Shown one piece after another: positions 24,325-32,797 of a stretch of DNA of 64,000 bases; the stretch's first letter is position 1, and every line of letters starts with the position of its first letter. The stretch covers positions 3,269,001 to 3,333,000 of the forward strand of contig NZ_LT629735.1 in the NCBI RefSeq assembly GCF_900104925.1, written 5' to 3'. Source of the DNA: Opitutus sp. GAS368. Its GTDB lineage: Bacteria; Verrucomicrobiota; Verrucomicrobiia; Opitutales; Opitutaceae. A program made the translations under genes and the position numbers. The notes below the pieces were generated by a model, which saw only the letters and a program-made list of their open reading frames with translations, was not told the origin of the DNA and searched no databases.

Positions 24325-25092
24325 ATGCACCGCGCCATCAGCCTGCTTTTGTTCGCGACCTTCGGGGCGGCTTGGCTCCCCGCGGCGGATACTTTGCCGC
24401 CCGACACCGTGCTCGCCTTCGATGCGGCGACGAAGGAGGTCACCGTCCCGGCCGGCGAGCCGGCGGCGCATTTCGCGTTTGCCGTCGCCAACATCTCCGA
24501 CGCCGCGGTCACGATCAACGCCGCGAGCGCCTCGTGCGGCTGCACGGTCGCGCGCCTGCCCGCGCAGCCGTGGGTGCTCGCGCCCGGCGCCCGCGGGGAA
24601 ATCGCGGTGACGATGAACGTGACCGGCAAGAGCGGCGAGATCACGAAGTTCGTCTATGTCAACACGACCGCCGGGATCAAGACCCTGGCCGTGAAGACCA
24701 GGATCATCCCGGCAACCGAGAGCATGCGCGAGGCCGGCCGGCTGATCGCCGCCGCCGACCGGCAGGCGGTTTTCCGGGGCGATTGCGCCCGCTGCCATGC
24801 CGAGCCGGCGAAGGGCAGGATGGCGCGCGAGCTCTACGCCGCGGCCTGCGCGATCTGCCACGACTCCGGGCATCGCGCCGACATGGTGCCCGATCTCCAC
24901 GGCCTGGCGCACGCCACCGGGGCGGAGTTCTGGCGCGAGGCGATCGCCCACGGCCGGCCCGGTTCGCTGATGCCCGCGTTCGCCGTGGCCGAGGGCGGGA
25001 TACTCACCGACCGGCAGATTGATTCGCTCACCGCCTACCTGACCGCGACGATCCCCCCGGCGGCGACCGCGCCGGTGGCGGCCGCCCATTGA
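24325..25092 (+). CDS. Periplasmic DUF1573 protein fused to a two-heme cytochrome c region
   Basis: The protein is 255 residues with a signal peptide (about 1-21). Residues 25-130 form an Ig-like DUF1573 domain, with the characteristic VTINAASASCGCTVARLP segment. Residues 150-250 carry two c-type heme motifs, CARCH and CAICH, followed by a stretch with Met (GSLMPAFA) that could supply an axial ligand, as in class I cytochromes. DUF1573 proteins are periplasmic and their Cys-Gly-Cys segment may bind metal; linked to a cytochrome it suggests an electron-transfer adaptor. It stands alone after a terminator, not in the large cytochrome cluster at 55.7-64 kb. The partner is unknown. Confidence 0.8.
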   Translation: MHRAISLLLFATFGAAWLPAADTLPPDTVLAFDAATKEVTVPAGEPAAHFAFAVANISDAAVTINAASASCGCTVARLPAQPWVLAPGARGEIAVTMNVTGKSGEITKFVYVNTTAGIKTLAVKTRIIPATESMREAGRLIAAADRQAVFRGDCARCHAEPAKGRMARELYAAACAICHDSGHRADMVPDLHGLAHATGAEFWREAIAHGRPGSLMPAFAVAEGGILTDRQIDSLTAYLTATIPPAATAPVAAAH

Positions 25093-25138
25093 TTGATCCC
25101 CGGCAAGGAGGTTCGGTGAGGTCTGGCCTGATATTACC

Positions 25139-25216
25139 AGGGAGTGTTCGCAAACCTGGCTTGTCATCCTGAACGCAGTGAAGAATCCAGGCAGCGAAGG
25201 CCATATTGCGGGCGAA
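25139..25216. mobile_element. MITE R1 fragment (left half only)
   Basis: The sequence starts AGGGAGTGTTCGCAAACC and follows R1 (17819) for about 78 bases with about ten differences, then similarity stops. The right terminal repeat is absent. The rest of 25093-25481 shows no gene. Confidence 0.6.
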
Positions 25217-25481
25217 ATAGAGCTTCGCGCATCAGCCTGAGGCGGTAGGGCGCACCGATCCGGTGTGCCGGGGGAGAGGGGGCGGTTACGCTCGCGCTGG
25301 AGCGGCCCTCTCCGCCCGGCCTCATGCCGCGATAGCGACAGTCTATCACGCGAGGCTCGATAAGTAGGGTTCTGCCCCATTCGTTCTGATGCGGCTATCC
25401 GCTTTAATCACATGACGGACCGGCGGAGCTGTCCACCCGTTCATGCGCAAAGGCACTCAACTTCACAGGAACGGCCGGTCG

Positions 25482-26618
25482 ATGACTTCCACGCCCCGAA
25501 TCCAGATCGATTTTCGTGACTTTCAAGGCGTTCGCTATTTTAGCGGACTGGACGGGTTGCGCGGCATCGCCATTCTTTTGGTGGTCCTCTATCATGCGCC
25601 CCGGCTCAAGCTGCCGTTGATCGATATACTGCAAGAGAATGGCCGCCATGGGGTGTCGTTATTTTTTGTCCTAAGCGGATTTCTGATCTCAACCCTGCTT
25701 CTCCGTGAAGCCAGGGGCAGTGGCGGGATTTCGCTGAGAAAATTCTATGCCCGTCGGGCGGTGCGGCTGCTGCCGCTTTACTATGCGGTGCTGATCTTCC
25801 AGGCGGTTCTGATCTATCTTTTCAACCAATATAGCCCGGAGAACCAGGCGTTGTTCAAAGCCAAGCTGCCTTCCTACATCTTCTATTTCAGCAATTGGCT
25901 GCCCACCGCCACGCAGGGTCCATTCTTCCATTCATGGTCCCTCGCAGTCGAAGAGCAGTTTTACCTGGGCTTCGGTTTTTTGCTGGTGTGGCTTGGCCCG
26001 AGACAGGCCGCCGGTGTGCTTTTTGCGGCGCTGCTGGTAAAATTCATGACCTACCGGGTGGCCGGGAATGTCGATGTGGATTCCGCCATTTGGCGGGTGG
26101 TCTTCAGCTATCAGGAGCCGGTCATCTGGGGGGTGCTGCTGGGCTTTGCCTTGGACTGCGAGAGGTCCTTCAATCTGCTGGCACGGCTCACTGATGCCCG
26201 CTGGAAAGTGGCCGGTCTCATGATCCTGGCATTCACCTGGATGGCCACTCACCCCATGGAGTCGCAAACCAGTTGGGATGCCGAACTGCTCTTTGCGTTG
26301 ATGGCGCTATCGGTCGGCGGGCTGGTCGTCCGAAAAAGATCGGCCGTTTTCGACTTCAAACTACTCGCGCACGTCGGTCGGGTCAGTTACGGGATCTATC
26401 TGTTTCATATCTATGTCGAAAGCCTTGTCCTGAGGCTTCCCTTTGTCACCACTGCCGCGGTCTGCCTGCTGCTCACCATTGTGCTCGTTGTTGCGCTGGC
26501 GTCTCTGAGCCACCGGTATTTCGAACAGCCACTCATCGCGGCCTGCCGGGCCAGGATTTCAGCGCAAAACACGAAGATCACAGCTGGGTCCGGCCACGCA
26601 GTTACGTCGAGTGCCTGA
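25482..26618 (+). CDS. Membrane acyltransferase, OafA/YrhL (acyltransferase 3) family
   Basis: The protein is 378 residues from ATG 25482, with about ten hydrophobic segments. Family motifs are visible: SGLDGLRGIAILLVVLYHA with the catalytic His, FFVLSGFLISTLLLRE, and YARRAVRLLPLYYAV with the conserved Arg residues. Such enzymes O-acylate glycans or lipids at the membrane, usually with acetyl groups. The gene is clearly less GC-rich than its neighbours. It lies between a MITE fragment upstream and gene remnants downstream, which suggests it came by transfer. The substrate is unknown; a surface polysaccharide is the usual target. An ATG at 25443 in frame is possible but adds an unconserved leader. 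Confidence 0.87.
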   Translation: MTSTPRIQIDFRDFQGVRYFSGLDGLRGIAILLVVLYHAPRLKLPLIDILQENGRHGVSLFFVLSGFLISTLLLREARGSGGISLRKFYARRAVRLLPLYYAVLIFQAVLIYLFNQYSPENQALFKAKLPSYIFYFSNWLPTATQGPFFHSWSLAVEEQFYLGFGFLLVWLGPRQAAGVLFAALLVKFMTYRVAGNVDVDSAIWRVVFSYQEPVIWGVLLGFALDCERSFNLLARLTDARWKVAGLMILAFTWMATHPMESQTSWDAELLFALMALSVGGLVVRKRSAVFDFKLLAHVGRVSYGIYLFHIYVESLVLRLPFVTTAAVCLLLTIVLVVALASLSHRYFEQPLIAACRARISAQNTKITAGSGHAVTSSA

Positions 26619-26677
26619 TGCAAGGGAACAGCCGCAGCTTTTGCCGGGAAGTCATGCCACCGCCCGCGGCAGGTTGC

Positions 26678-26983
26678 TCATGCGCGCTTCGTCCGCTCGT
26701 AATAGGCCACCCTTGTTCTTACCCAACGCTTCAATTCGGACTGCGCCTCAAGGGGGATTCGCTCGCCGGTATGAACGGTAAACCACGTCTCCCCCTGGAC
26801 CACGACGGCCACCACTTTTTGGTGGTCAACCGGTGGTTCGCGGAACGGGCCGAACAACACCGTGCCGTCCAATAGCGCCCCGTCGGGCGACCAATCGCCG
26901 GCCGCCTTTGTCCTCTTCCGAGACAGCCGGGCCGCGCCTTTGCGTTGGCTCGCCTTTCCCGCGCCGGAGGATTTGGGCTTCAT
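26678..26983 (-). CDS. Small hypothetical protein (101 aa)
   Basis: I do not recognise this protein. It has a basic, low-complexity N-terminus (about 1-30, rich in Lys, Arg, Ser), then a compact segment with LLDGTVLFGPFREPPVDHQK and ETWFTVHTGERIPLEAQSEL that looks like a folded domain. It reads on the minus strand against its neighbours and has no convincing ribosome binding site. It could be a genuine small gene brought in with the acyltransferase or a remnant. Confidence 0.4.
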   Translation of the reverse strand: MKPKSSGAGKASQRKGAARLSRKRTKAAGDWSPDGALLDGTVLFGPFREPPVDHQKVVAVVVQGETWFTVHTGERIPLEAQSELKRWVRTRVAYYERTKRA

Positions 26984-27151
26984 GGGCAGGTCCGGGATGT
27001 CTCCCGCGAAACGAGCCGGACGAACCGACTAATTCAGAAAGCCGGGCGAAGTCAAAACCCAACGGCAATGGGCCGCTGCCAGGGTTTCGCCCGTTTTACA
27101 TCTCGTTGGGTCGGATACGCATCATGATCGGATGCCGGGCCGGGTGGAGGC

Positions 27152-27541
27152 GTGCGCGCCCATATCATCGGGCTCGGCGACACGGATCCGTGGGCGAAGG
27201 CCGGCGTGATGATCCGCGCCACGCTCGATCCCGGCGCGCCGAATGTGTTCGCGATGCTTACCGCCGGCAACGCCGCCGGGATGCAATCGCGCCTCACGGC
27301 CGGGGGTCCGACGAACCTGATCGCAGGTCCGTGGGTGAATGCGCCGTATTGGACGCGCCTCGTGCGTAGCGGCAGCACGTTCACCGCCTACGTCTCGCCC
27401 GACGGCAGCAACTGGACACCGGTCGGAACGCAGACCGTGAACATGGACACAACCGTGTTGGCGGGCGTCGCTGTGACCTCGCACAATCTCCCGACCGCCA
27501 CGCAGGCGACGATCACATCGCTGACGTTCACACCGAATTGA
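27152..27541 (+). pseudogene. 5'-truncated remnant of a secreted lectin-like (LamG/DUF1349-type) domain
   Basis: The frame encodes 129 residues with DPWAKAGVMIRATLDPGAPN, then WTRLVRSGSTFTAYVSPDGS and AGVAVTSHN. This is the C-terminal half of a concanavalin-like domain that normally closes much larger secreted proteins. There is no signal peptide or upstream domain; the sequence before it is unrelated. It is best read as the surviving 3' end of a larger gene whose front was lost, in a zone full of mobile repeats. Confidence 0.65.
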
Positions 27542-27579
27542 GCACGGGGCACTGCCCCGGCGACCGGCGGCGCGCACGG

Positions 27580-27751
27580 CTTTCGTGGAATACGCCACGA
27601 AAGGAGATTTGCCCGCGCAGATCGCGCCGCCGCGTTTCACTACGACGAGAACCTCGCCAATATGGGTGGCAGCCCGCGGTTCCAGCCGTCGAAGTGGGTG
27701 GAACTGGCCTCGGCGTCCGATCGTACCATTTACGCCACGCAACTCCCCTGA
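27580..27751 (+). pseudogene. Degenerate coding remnant
   Basis: Two frames carry protein-like sequence in succession: AFVEYATKGDLPAQIAPPRF, then (shifted by one base) FHYDENLANMGGSPRFQPS and WVELASASDRTIYATQLP ending at TGA 27749-27751. The switch of frame near 27630 suggests a frameshifted 3' gene end. The family was not recognised. Confidence 0.35.
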
Positions 27752-27816
27752 CTGAGCGAGCCGCCAGGCCCTCACTGGTCAATCGCCCCGGTTGTCCTAT
27801 GCCCGGCGCACGGGCT

Positions 27817-27877
27817 GCCTTCGCTCTGCCTTCGCTCTGCTTTCGCTCTCGTTCGCTCTCGTTCGCTCTCCGTTCGA
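27817..27877. repeat. Tandem repeat, about 10-11 bp unit
   Basis: Five to six units of the type TTCGCTCT(G/C) follow one another with slight length change between the first and later units. It lies in a gene-free region and could be a slippage site. Confidence 0.6.
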
Positions 27878-27958
27878 TCATCCTCCTGAGCGCTTCTGGG
27901 ACCTGGGGTGAAGCCCCGGGGCGCATCGGGAGGTGTTGGTTCATGGTTTCCTCGCACA

Positions 27959-28003
27959 TTGGTTCTACTCTGGTTCCACTCTGGTTCTACATTGGTTCCA
28001 ACC
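27959..28003. repeat. Tandem repeat, about 12-bp unit
   Basis: Units of the type TGGTTCTACTC / TGGTTCCACTC / TGGTTCTACAT repeat about four times. No gene is associated. Confidence 0.55.
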
Positions 28004-28060
28004 TAGGGGGTGTAACCCTGCTTGAGACCGGGAGTGCAGCTCCCGCCTCTGCCTTCAATC

Positions 28061-28399
28061 GGGAGTGTTTTCAAAGCTCGGAAGGGGGGACCACTAAAAG
28101 GATTCCGCCAACGGCGGAATCTACTTTCACTGCTCCGGCTGATCGCCGCCCTCTCTGCCCGCGATTAGCGGGCCCCCGAAACCCACCGCGCAGGCGATCA
28201 GCCGGAGCGGTTTCTGTGGATTTCATCCTTGGTGAAATCTCATTATACCAATCGCCTCAAGCGACTACACTCTACACCAAGGTCGCCAAGACCGCGAAGC
28301 AGATCCTGCGAAGGGAAATATCTCTGCGTTCTTTGCGGCCTTCGTGTAAAAGCTTTGGGTGTTTGGTATTAGTGGTCCTTTTCGGAGGTTTGAAGACAC
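28061..28399. repeat. Composite hairpin repeat R4, copy c, interrupted by MITE R5
   Basis: The left end GTGTTTTCAAA..CTCGGAA..GGACCACTAA and right end TTAGTGGTCCTTTTCGG..TTTGAAGACAC are imperfect inverted repeats of about 32 bases. Internal hairpins include GATTCCGCC/GGCGGAATC and CCCGC/GCGGG. Without the 123-bp insert and its duplicated 3 bases the element is about 213 bp. Confidence 0.65.
28246..28368. mobile_element. MITE R5, copy 1, inserted in R4 with a TTA target duplication
   Basis: The ends are TACCAA and TTGGTA. The flanks are TTA (28243-28245) and TTA (28369-28371). Removing the element and one TTA restores the uninterrupted R4 sequence seen in copy a. Internal sequence resembles copy 2 (CACCAAG..CGC..AAG; CCTT..GTG). 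Confidence 0.75.
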
Positions 28400-28574
28400 A
28401 TCTAGAGCTTCACTGGGCCTCACTGGGGCCTGCTTTTCCTCACGCGAAGCCGCGTAGTTCGCGAGGAAAGGCAGAATACCGCTACGCAAGAAGGGTTCTG
28501 GATTGGAAGTCTCCCCGGCAATACTTCGCGTGAGACTCTCTTCTGCTTTCAGTTCGTCCTCCCGCAGGGTGTGA

Positions 28575-28710
28575 TACCAATTACGATTTGAGGTGAGATT
28601 TTACACCAAGATCGCAAAGAACGCAGAGCAGATTCATGCCCAAACGATTGGGTGCTTTGTGTCCTTGGCGATCTTCGGGTGAAAAATCCGATACCGATTG
28701 GTGATTGGTA
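28575..28710. mobile_element. MITE R5, copy 2, with a TGA target duplication
   Basis: The ends are TACCAAT and ATTGGTA. The flanking triplets are TGA (28572-28574) and TGA (28711-28713). The body is AT-richer than the surroundings and carries no gene. Confidence 0.72.
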
Positions 28711-28895
28711 TGACTCCTCGCCATGACCCTTTGCCGATGTTCCCTGGCCAGAGGGGACCCTCCGGTTTGGCGGGTGGCAGGACCCGGCCGGGTGCCGGCG
28801 GCTTGCCCCGCGGGTGTTGAGCGGCCCACCCGACGCCGGGGTCTCGAGCCCCCGCCGGAGCAGGCCTTCACCCCCCGGCGGCCCGGGCGGGAAAG

Positions 28896-28904
28896 TGCTA
28901 TAAA
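28896..28904 (+). promoter_or_regulatory. Putative extended -10 element TGCTATAAA
   Basis: It lies 26 bases before the start of the S8 peptidase gene at 28930. The same nine bases occur upstream of the S8 gene at 30638. No good -35 is seen. Confidence 0.4.
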
Positions 28905-28929
28905 TGGAGCCAACAAAACAACTGTCCCC

Positions 28930-30393
28930 ATGAACTTTCCGGCCATCCTCCTCCTGCGCCGCGCGGATCCCAACACCCCGCTCGCGGCGCATCTTGCCGC
29001 GGGGCTGCTCGCCCTGCTGCTGCTGCTCGCCCCGCCGGCCCGCGGTCAGGTCAGCCTTGATCCCGGAGCCCCCGCCGCTTTCCAGCCCGACCGCATCCTC
29101 GTCAAGCCCGCGGCCGGGGCCGATCTGTCCGGCCTGCACGCCTCGCTGGGCACCACGGTGCTGCGCGAGTTTCCCGGCATCGGCGGCCTGCAGGTGGTGC
29201 AGGTGCCGGCCGGGGCCGGCGTCCCCGCCCTGATTGCCGCCTACCAACTCAGCGCGCTGGTGCAATACGCCGAGCCCGACTTCATCGTGCATGCGCTGGA
29301 TACCACGCCGAACGATTTCCGGTATTGGGACGGCTCGCTCTGGGGTCTGCACAACACCGGCATCTACGGCGGCACGCCCGGCGCCGACATCAGGGCGCCC
29401 CAAGGCTGGGACGTGCAGAACTCGGCGGCCAACATCATCGTCGCGGTCACCGACACCGGTGCCTGGCTGAGTCACGAGGACCTGGCCGCCAACCTCTGGA
29501 CCAATCCCGGTGAGAGCGGCAAGGACGCCCTCGGCCTCGACAAAAGCACGAATGGCATCGACGACGACCACGACGGCTACATCGACGACGTGCACGGCAT
29601 CAACGCCATCCTCGGCACCGGGCTGCCGCTCGACGACTACGGCCATGGCTCGCACGTGAGCGGCACGATCGGCGGGGTGGGGAACAACTCGGTGGGGATC
29701 ACGGGCGTGGCCTGGCGCGTCCAGCTGATGGAATGCAAGTTCATCGACGCGCAGGGCAACGGCAGCATTTCCAACGCCATCACCTGCCTCGACTACGCGC
29801 GCCAGAAGGGCGCGAAGATCGTCAACGCCAGCTGGGGCGGCTACAACTTCAACTCGTCCGCGCTCTACGACGCCATCAACAGCCTGCGGTCGGCCGGCAT
29901 CCTGTTCGTCGCCGCCTGCGGCAACGACAACAACGACAACGACGCCCGGCCGCTTTACCCGGCGAGCTTCAATCTCGACAACATCATCGCGGTCGCCGCG
30001 ACCAACCGCACCGACGCCAAGGCGTGGTTCTCCAACTACGGCGCACACACCGTGCACCTCGGCGCGCCCGGCGAGGACATCTTCTCCTGCTGGAACGGCA
30101 GCGACAGCGCCTACCAATACGACAACGGCACCTCCATGGCGGCGCCGCACGTGGCCGGGGCCTGCGCGCTCATCTGGGCGCACAATCCGGGGGCCACCTA
30201 CCAGCAGGTCAGGAACAGCATCCTCAGCAGCACCGACCCGTTGCCCACCCTGGCGAGCCACACCGTGACCGGGGGCCGGCTCGATCTCTACAAGGCCCTC
30301 ATGGTTTCGATTCCGTCCGGCACCACCACCGGCACGCCGTCCCCCGCGCCATCGCCGGTTCCGTCCCCCGTGCCCGTGCCGGTGCCTTTGTGA
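28930..30393 (+). CDS. Secreted subtilisin-like S8 peptidase (paralogue 2)
   Basis: The protein is 487 residues. A signal peptide (about 1-37, ending near ARG) precedes the fervidolysin-like pro-region (DRILVKPAAGADL...YAEPDFIVHAL). The S8 domain has Asp175 (TDTG), His239 (HGSHVSG) and Ser402 (GTSMAAPH). It has an extra loop near residues 195-215 rich in Asp (GIDDDHDGYIDDVHG), a likely Ca-binding insertion absent from paralogues 1, 3 and 4. The C-terminus is a short Pro-Ser-Val tail with no further domain. About 62 bases around the catalytic Ser (from 30061) are identical to paralogue 4 at 35536. Confidence 0.88.
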   Translation: MNFPAILLLRRADPNTPLAAHLAAGLLALLLLLAPPARGQVSLDPGAPAAFQPDRILVKPAAGADLSGLHASLGTTVLREFPGIGGLQVVQVPAGAGVPALIAAYQLSALVQYAEPDFIVHALDTTPNDFRYWDGSLWGLHNTGIYGGTPGADIRAPQGWDVQNSAANIIVAVTDTGAWLSHEDLAANLWTNPGESGKDALGLDKSTNGIDDDHDGYIDDVHGINAILGTGLPLDDYGHGSHVSGTIGGVGNNSVGITGVAWRVQLMECKFIDAQGNGSISNAITCLDYARQKGAKIVNASWGGYNFNSSALYDAINSLRSAGILFVAACGNDNNDNDARPLYPASFNLDNIIAVAATNRTDAKAWFSNYGAHTVHLGAPGEDIFSCWNGSDSAYQYDNGTSMAAPHVAGACALIWAHNPGATYQQVRNSILSSTDPLPTLASHTVTGGRLDLYKALMVSIPSGTTTGTPSPAPSPVPSPVPVPVPL

Positions 30394-30558
30394 GAAATCC
30401 CCGGGGACGGGTTTCCGGCGGCTGCCGGGCGGCGGGCCCGGCAATGTTGGTGCTGCGATCGTGATCCCTTCAGCCGGCGCCCCGCCGCCGGCGGGAATGT
30501 AGGGTATCGAACCCGGGAATTTGCAGGCATTGACCCACCCGAACCGGGTGGGCGGTTC

Positions 30559-30567
30559 TGCTATAAA
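30559..30567 (+). promoter_or_regulatory. Putative extended -10 element TGCTATAAA
   Basis: It lies 71 bases before the S8 gene at 30638, just after a hairpin (CCCACCC/GGGTGGG, 30535-30553). It matches the element at 28896. Confidence 0.4.
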
Positions 30568-30637
30568 CAGCGGCCCCCGGGTCGCGCGCGGTGTGCGTTC
30601 CAGGTGGCAAGCACACTCAAACCAAAGGGACAGAGCC

Positions 30638-32479
30638 ATGAAAGTCACCCTACGCGCGATCGCCACCGGCATGGGACGGATCGCTGATGGATCCGGCATC
30701 CGCCTGGTGTTGCTGGGCCTGTTGATCATTGCCGCCGGCGGAACGGTGGCGGCCACTGATGCGACCGCCTTGCCGCCACCGGTGAAATTCCGGACCGATC
30801 GCATCCTCGTGAAGCCGAAGATGCAGACGGACCTCACCGGGCTGCACCAGTCGCTCGGCACCAAGGTGCGGCGCGCCTTCGCCAAGATCGGCGGCCTGCA
30901 GGTGGTCGACCTGCCCACGGGCGCCGATCCGGACAGCACTTTGCGCGCCCTGCGGCAGAGCGGCCTCGTCGAATATGCGGAGCCGGACTTCATCGTGCGG
31001 GCGCTGGACACGATCCCGAACGATTTCCGTTACTGGGACGGCTCGCTGTGGGGCCTGCACAACACCGGCATTTATGGGGGCACGCCGGGCTGCGACATCC
31101 ACGCCCCGCAGGCCTGGGACATCCAGGATACGGCCGCCAACGTGATCGTCGCCGACGTCGACACCGGCGTGCGCCTGACGCACGAGGACCTCGCACCCAA
31201 CCTCTGGACCAACCTCGCGCCGACCATCGGCGATGTCCACGGCATCAACGCCATCACCGGCACCGGCGATCCCAGCGACGATTACGGCCACGGCACGCAT
31301 GTCGCCGGCATCTTCGGGGCGGTGGGCAACAACGCCGTCGGCGTCGTCGGCGTGGCCTGGCAGGTGCAGATCATGGCGTGCAAGTTCATCGACGCCACGG
31401 GCAACGGTTCGATTTCCGACGCCATCACGTGCCTCGATTACGCGCGCGCTCACGGGGCGAAGATCGTCAACGCCAGCTGGGGCGGCTACAGCTTCACCTC
31501 GTCGGCGTTGCGCGATGCCATCAACAGCCTGCGCGATGCGGACATCATCCTGGTCGCGGCCTGCGGCAACGACAACAACGACAACGATGCCAACTCGCTC
31601 TTCCCCGCCAGTTACGAGTTTGACAACATCATCGCCGTGGCCGCCACGGATCGCACCGACGCGAGGGCTTCTTTTTCCAACTTCGGCAGCACCACGGTCC
31701 ACCTCGGCGCGCCGGGCTCGCCGATCTTCTCCACCTGGAACGGCTCGGACAGCGACTACCGCTACCTCGACGGCACGTCCATGGCCGCCCCGTTCGTGAC
31801 GGGCGCCTGCGCCCTGATCTGGGCGCGATATCCCACCCTGACGCACCACGAGGTGATCTCCCGGATACTTTCGACCGTCGATCCTTGCCCCGGTCTGGCC
31901 GGGGTCACCGTGACGGGCGGCCGGCTGAACCTGGCCGCGGCGCTCGCCCCACAAACGCCTCCGAGTCCGCCGCTCGAGATCACCTGGGTCGATGACGCGC
32001 TACCAGATGGCGCGCAACCGGCCACCGAGGGAGGGGATGCCTGGACCTGGACCGCCAATCCCACACCGTATTCCGGTTCCCTGGTGCACCTGTCCGCCTT
32101 GGCCGCGGGACAGCACGGGCACTCCTTCACCAAAGCCACGGCCACGCTGCCGGTCTATGACGGCGACACGCTGTTTGCCTACGTTTACCTCGATCCCACC
32201 ACCCCGCCGCGGGAGATCATGATCTCGTGGAACGATGGTTGCTGGGAGCACCGGGCCTTCTGGGGCGAGGATCTTATTCCCTATGGCGAGTATGGCACCA
32301 GCAGCCGGCAGAACATGGGCGCGTTGCCGGCTGCCGGGCAGTGGATCCGGCTGCAGGTGCCGGCCCATATGCTCGGGCTTGAGGGTGCGCAGCTGAAGGG
32401 CATGAGTTTCACGCTGGTGGACGGCCAGGCTGCGTGGGACGTCGCCGGCCGCCGGACGGGCCCGCCGATCGGACCTTGA
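30638..32479 (+). CDS. Secreted subtilisin-like S8 peptidase with C-terminal beta-sandwich domain (paralogue 3)
   Basis: The protein is 613 residues from ATG 30638, preceded by AAAGGGACAGAGCC. A signal peptide or anchor (about 20-42) leads into the pro-region (DRILVKPKMQTDL...YAEPDFIVRAL). The S8 domain has Asp175 (DVDTG), His218 (HGTHVAG) and Ser381 (GTSMAAPF). The C-terminal 170 residues form a distinct domain beginning ITWVDDALPDGAQP and including GDTLFAYVYLDP and ISWNDGCWEHRAFWG. This type recurs at the ends of secreted enzymes and may bind ligand, but I cannot name it. The catalytic-domain segment 31160-31486 is nearly identical to paralogue 1. Confidence 0.88.
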   Translation: MKVTLRAIATGMGRIADGSGIRLVLLGLLIIAAGGTVAATDATALPPPVKFRTDRILVKPKMQTDLTGLHQSLGTKVRRAFAKIGGLQVVDLPTGADPDSTLRALRQSGLVEYAEPDFIVRALDTIPNDFRYWDGSLWGLHNTGIYGGTPGCDIHAPQAWDIQDTAANVIVADVDTGVRLTHEDLAPNLWTNLAPTIGDVHGINAITGTGDPSDDYGHGTHVAGIFGAVGNNAVGVVGVAWQVQIMACKFIDATGNGSISDAITCLDYARAHGAKIVNASWGGYSFTSSALRDAINSLRDADIILVAACGNDNNDNDANSLFPASYEFDNIIAVAATDRTDARASFSNFGSTTVHLGAPGSPIFSTWNGSDSDYRYLDGTSMAAPFVTGACALIWARYPTLTHHEVISRILSTVDPCPGLAGVTVTGGRLNLAAALAPQTPPSPPLEITWVDDALPDGAQPATEGGDAWTWTANPTPYSGSLVHLSALAAGQHGHSFTKATATLPVYDGDTLFAYVYLDPTTPPREIMISWNDGCWEHRAFWGEDLIPYGEYGTSSRQNMGALPAAGQWIRLQVPAHMLGLEGAQLKGMSFTLVDGQAAWDVAGRRTGPPIGP

Positions 32480-32797
32480 TCCAGCCCGGGAGACTGCGCC
32501 GACCACGTCCCGCCAGCGCCGGCTCCTTCCCCCGTGCCCGTGTGCCGCTGTCGTGGTGAGGCGGTTCGGGTGGGGCGATCCGAGCCAACAGCTTACGGGG
32601 CATGCCGGGACGAGCGCTCCGGGGCCGAGCCGAGGCTTTACGCGGGCGGAGGAGCAACCCAGGCGAGGGTAGGTCCGCCCCGGCGCGATTTCAGCATTGC
32701 ACCCCATGGCATTCCCACCGGCCGGGTGCCAAGGTGCCGTCTTCGTCTCTGGCTGCAGGCCGGTCGCATGGCTTGCACCGGACAAAAGGAGAATCCC
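32480..32797. other. Intergenic region without a recognisable gene
   Basis: No repeat, RNA or coding signal was recognised apart from the ribosome binding site (AAAAGGAGAA) just before 32798. It probably holds the promoter of the choice-of-anchor P gene. Confidence 0.4.

Noticed and set aside
27817-28003. Possible CRISPR-like repeats
   Set aside because: The units are 10-12 bases, tandem without unique spacers, and no cas genes are present.
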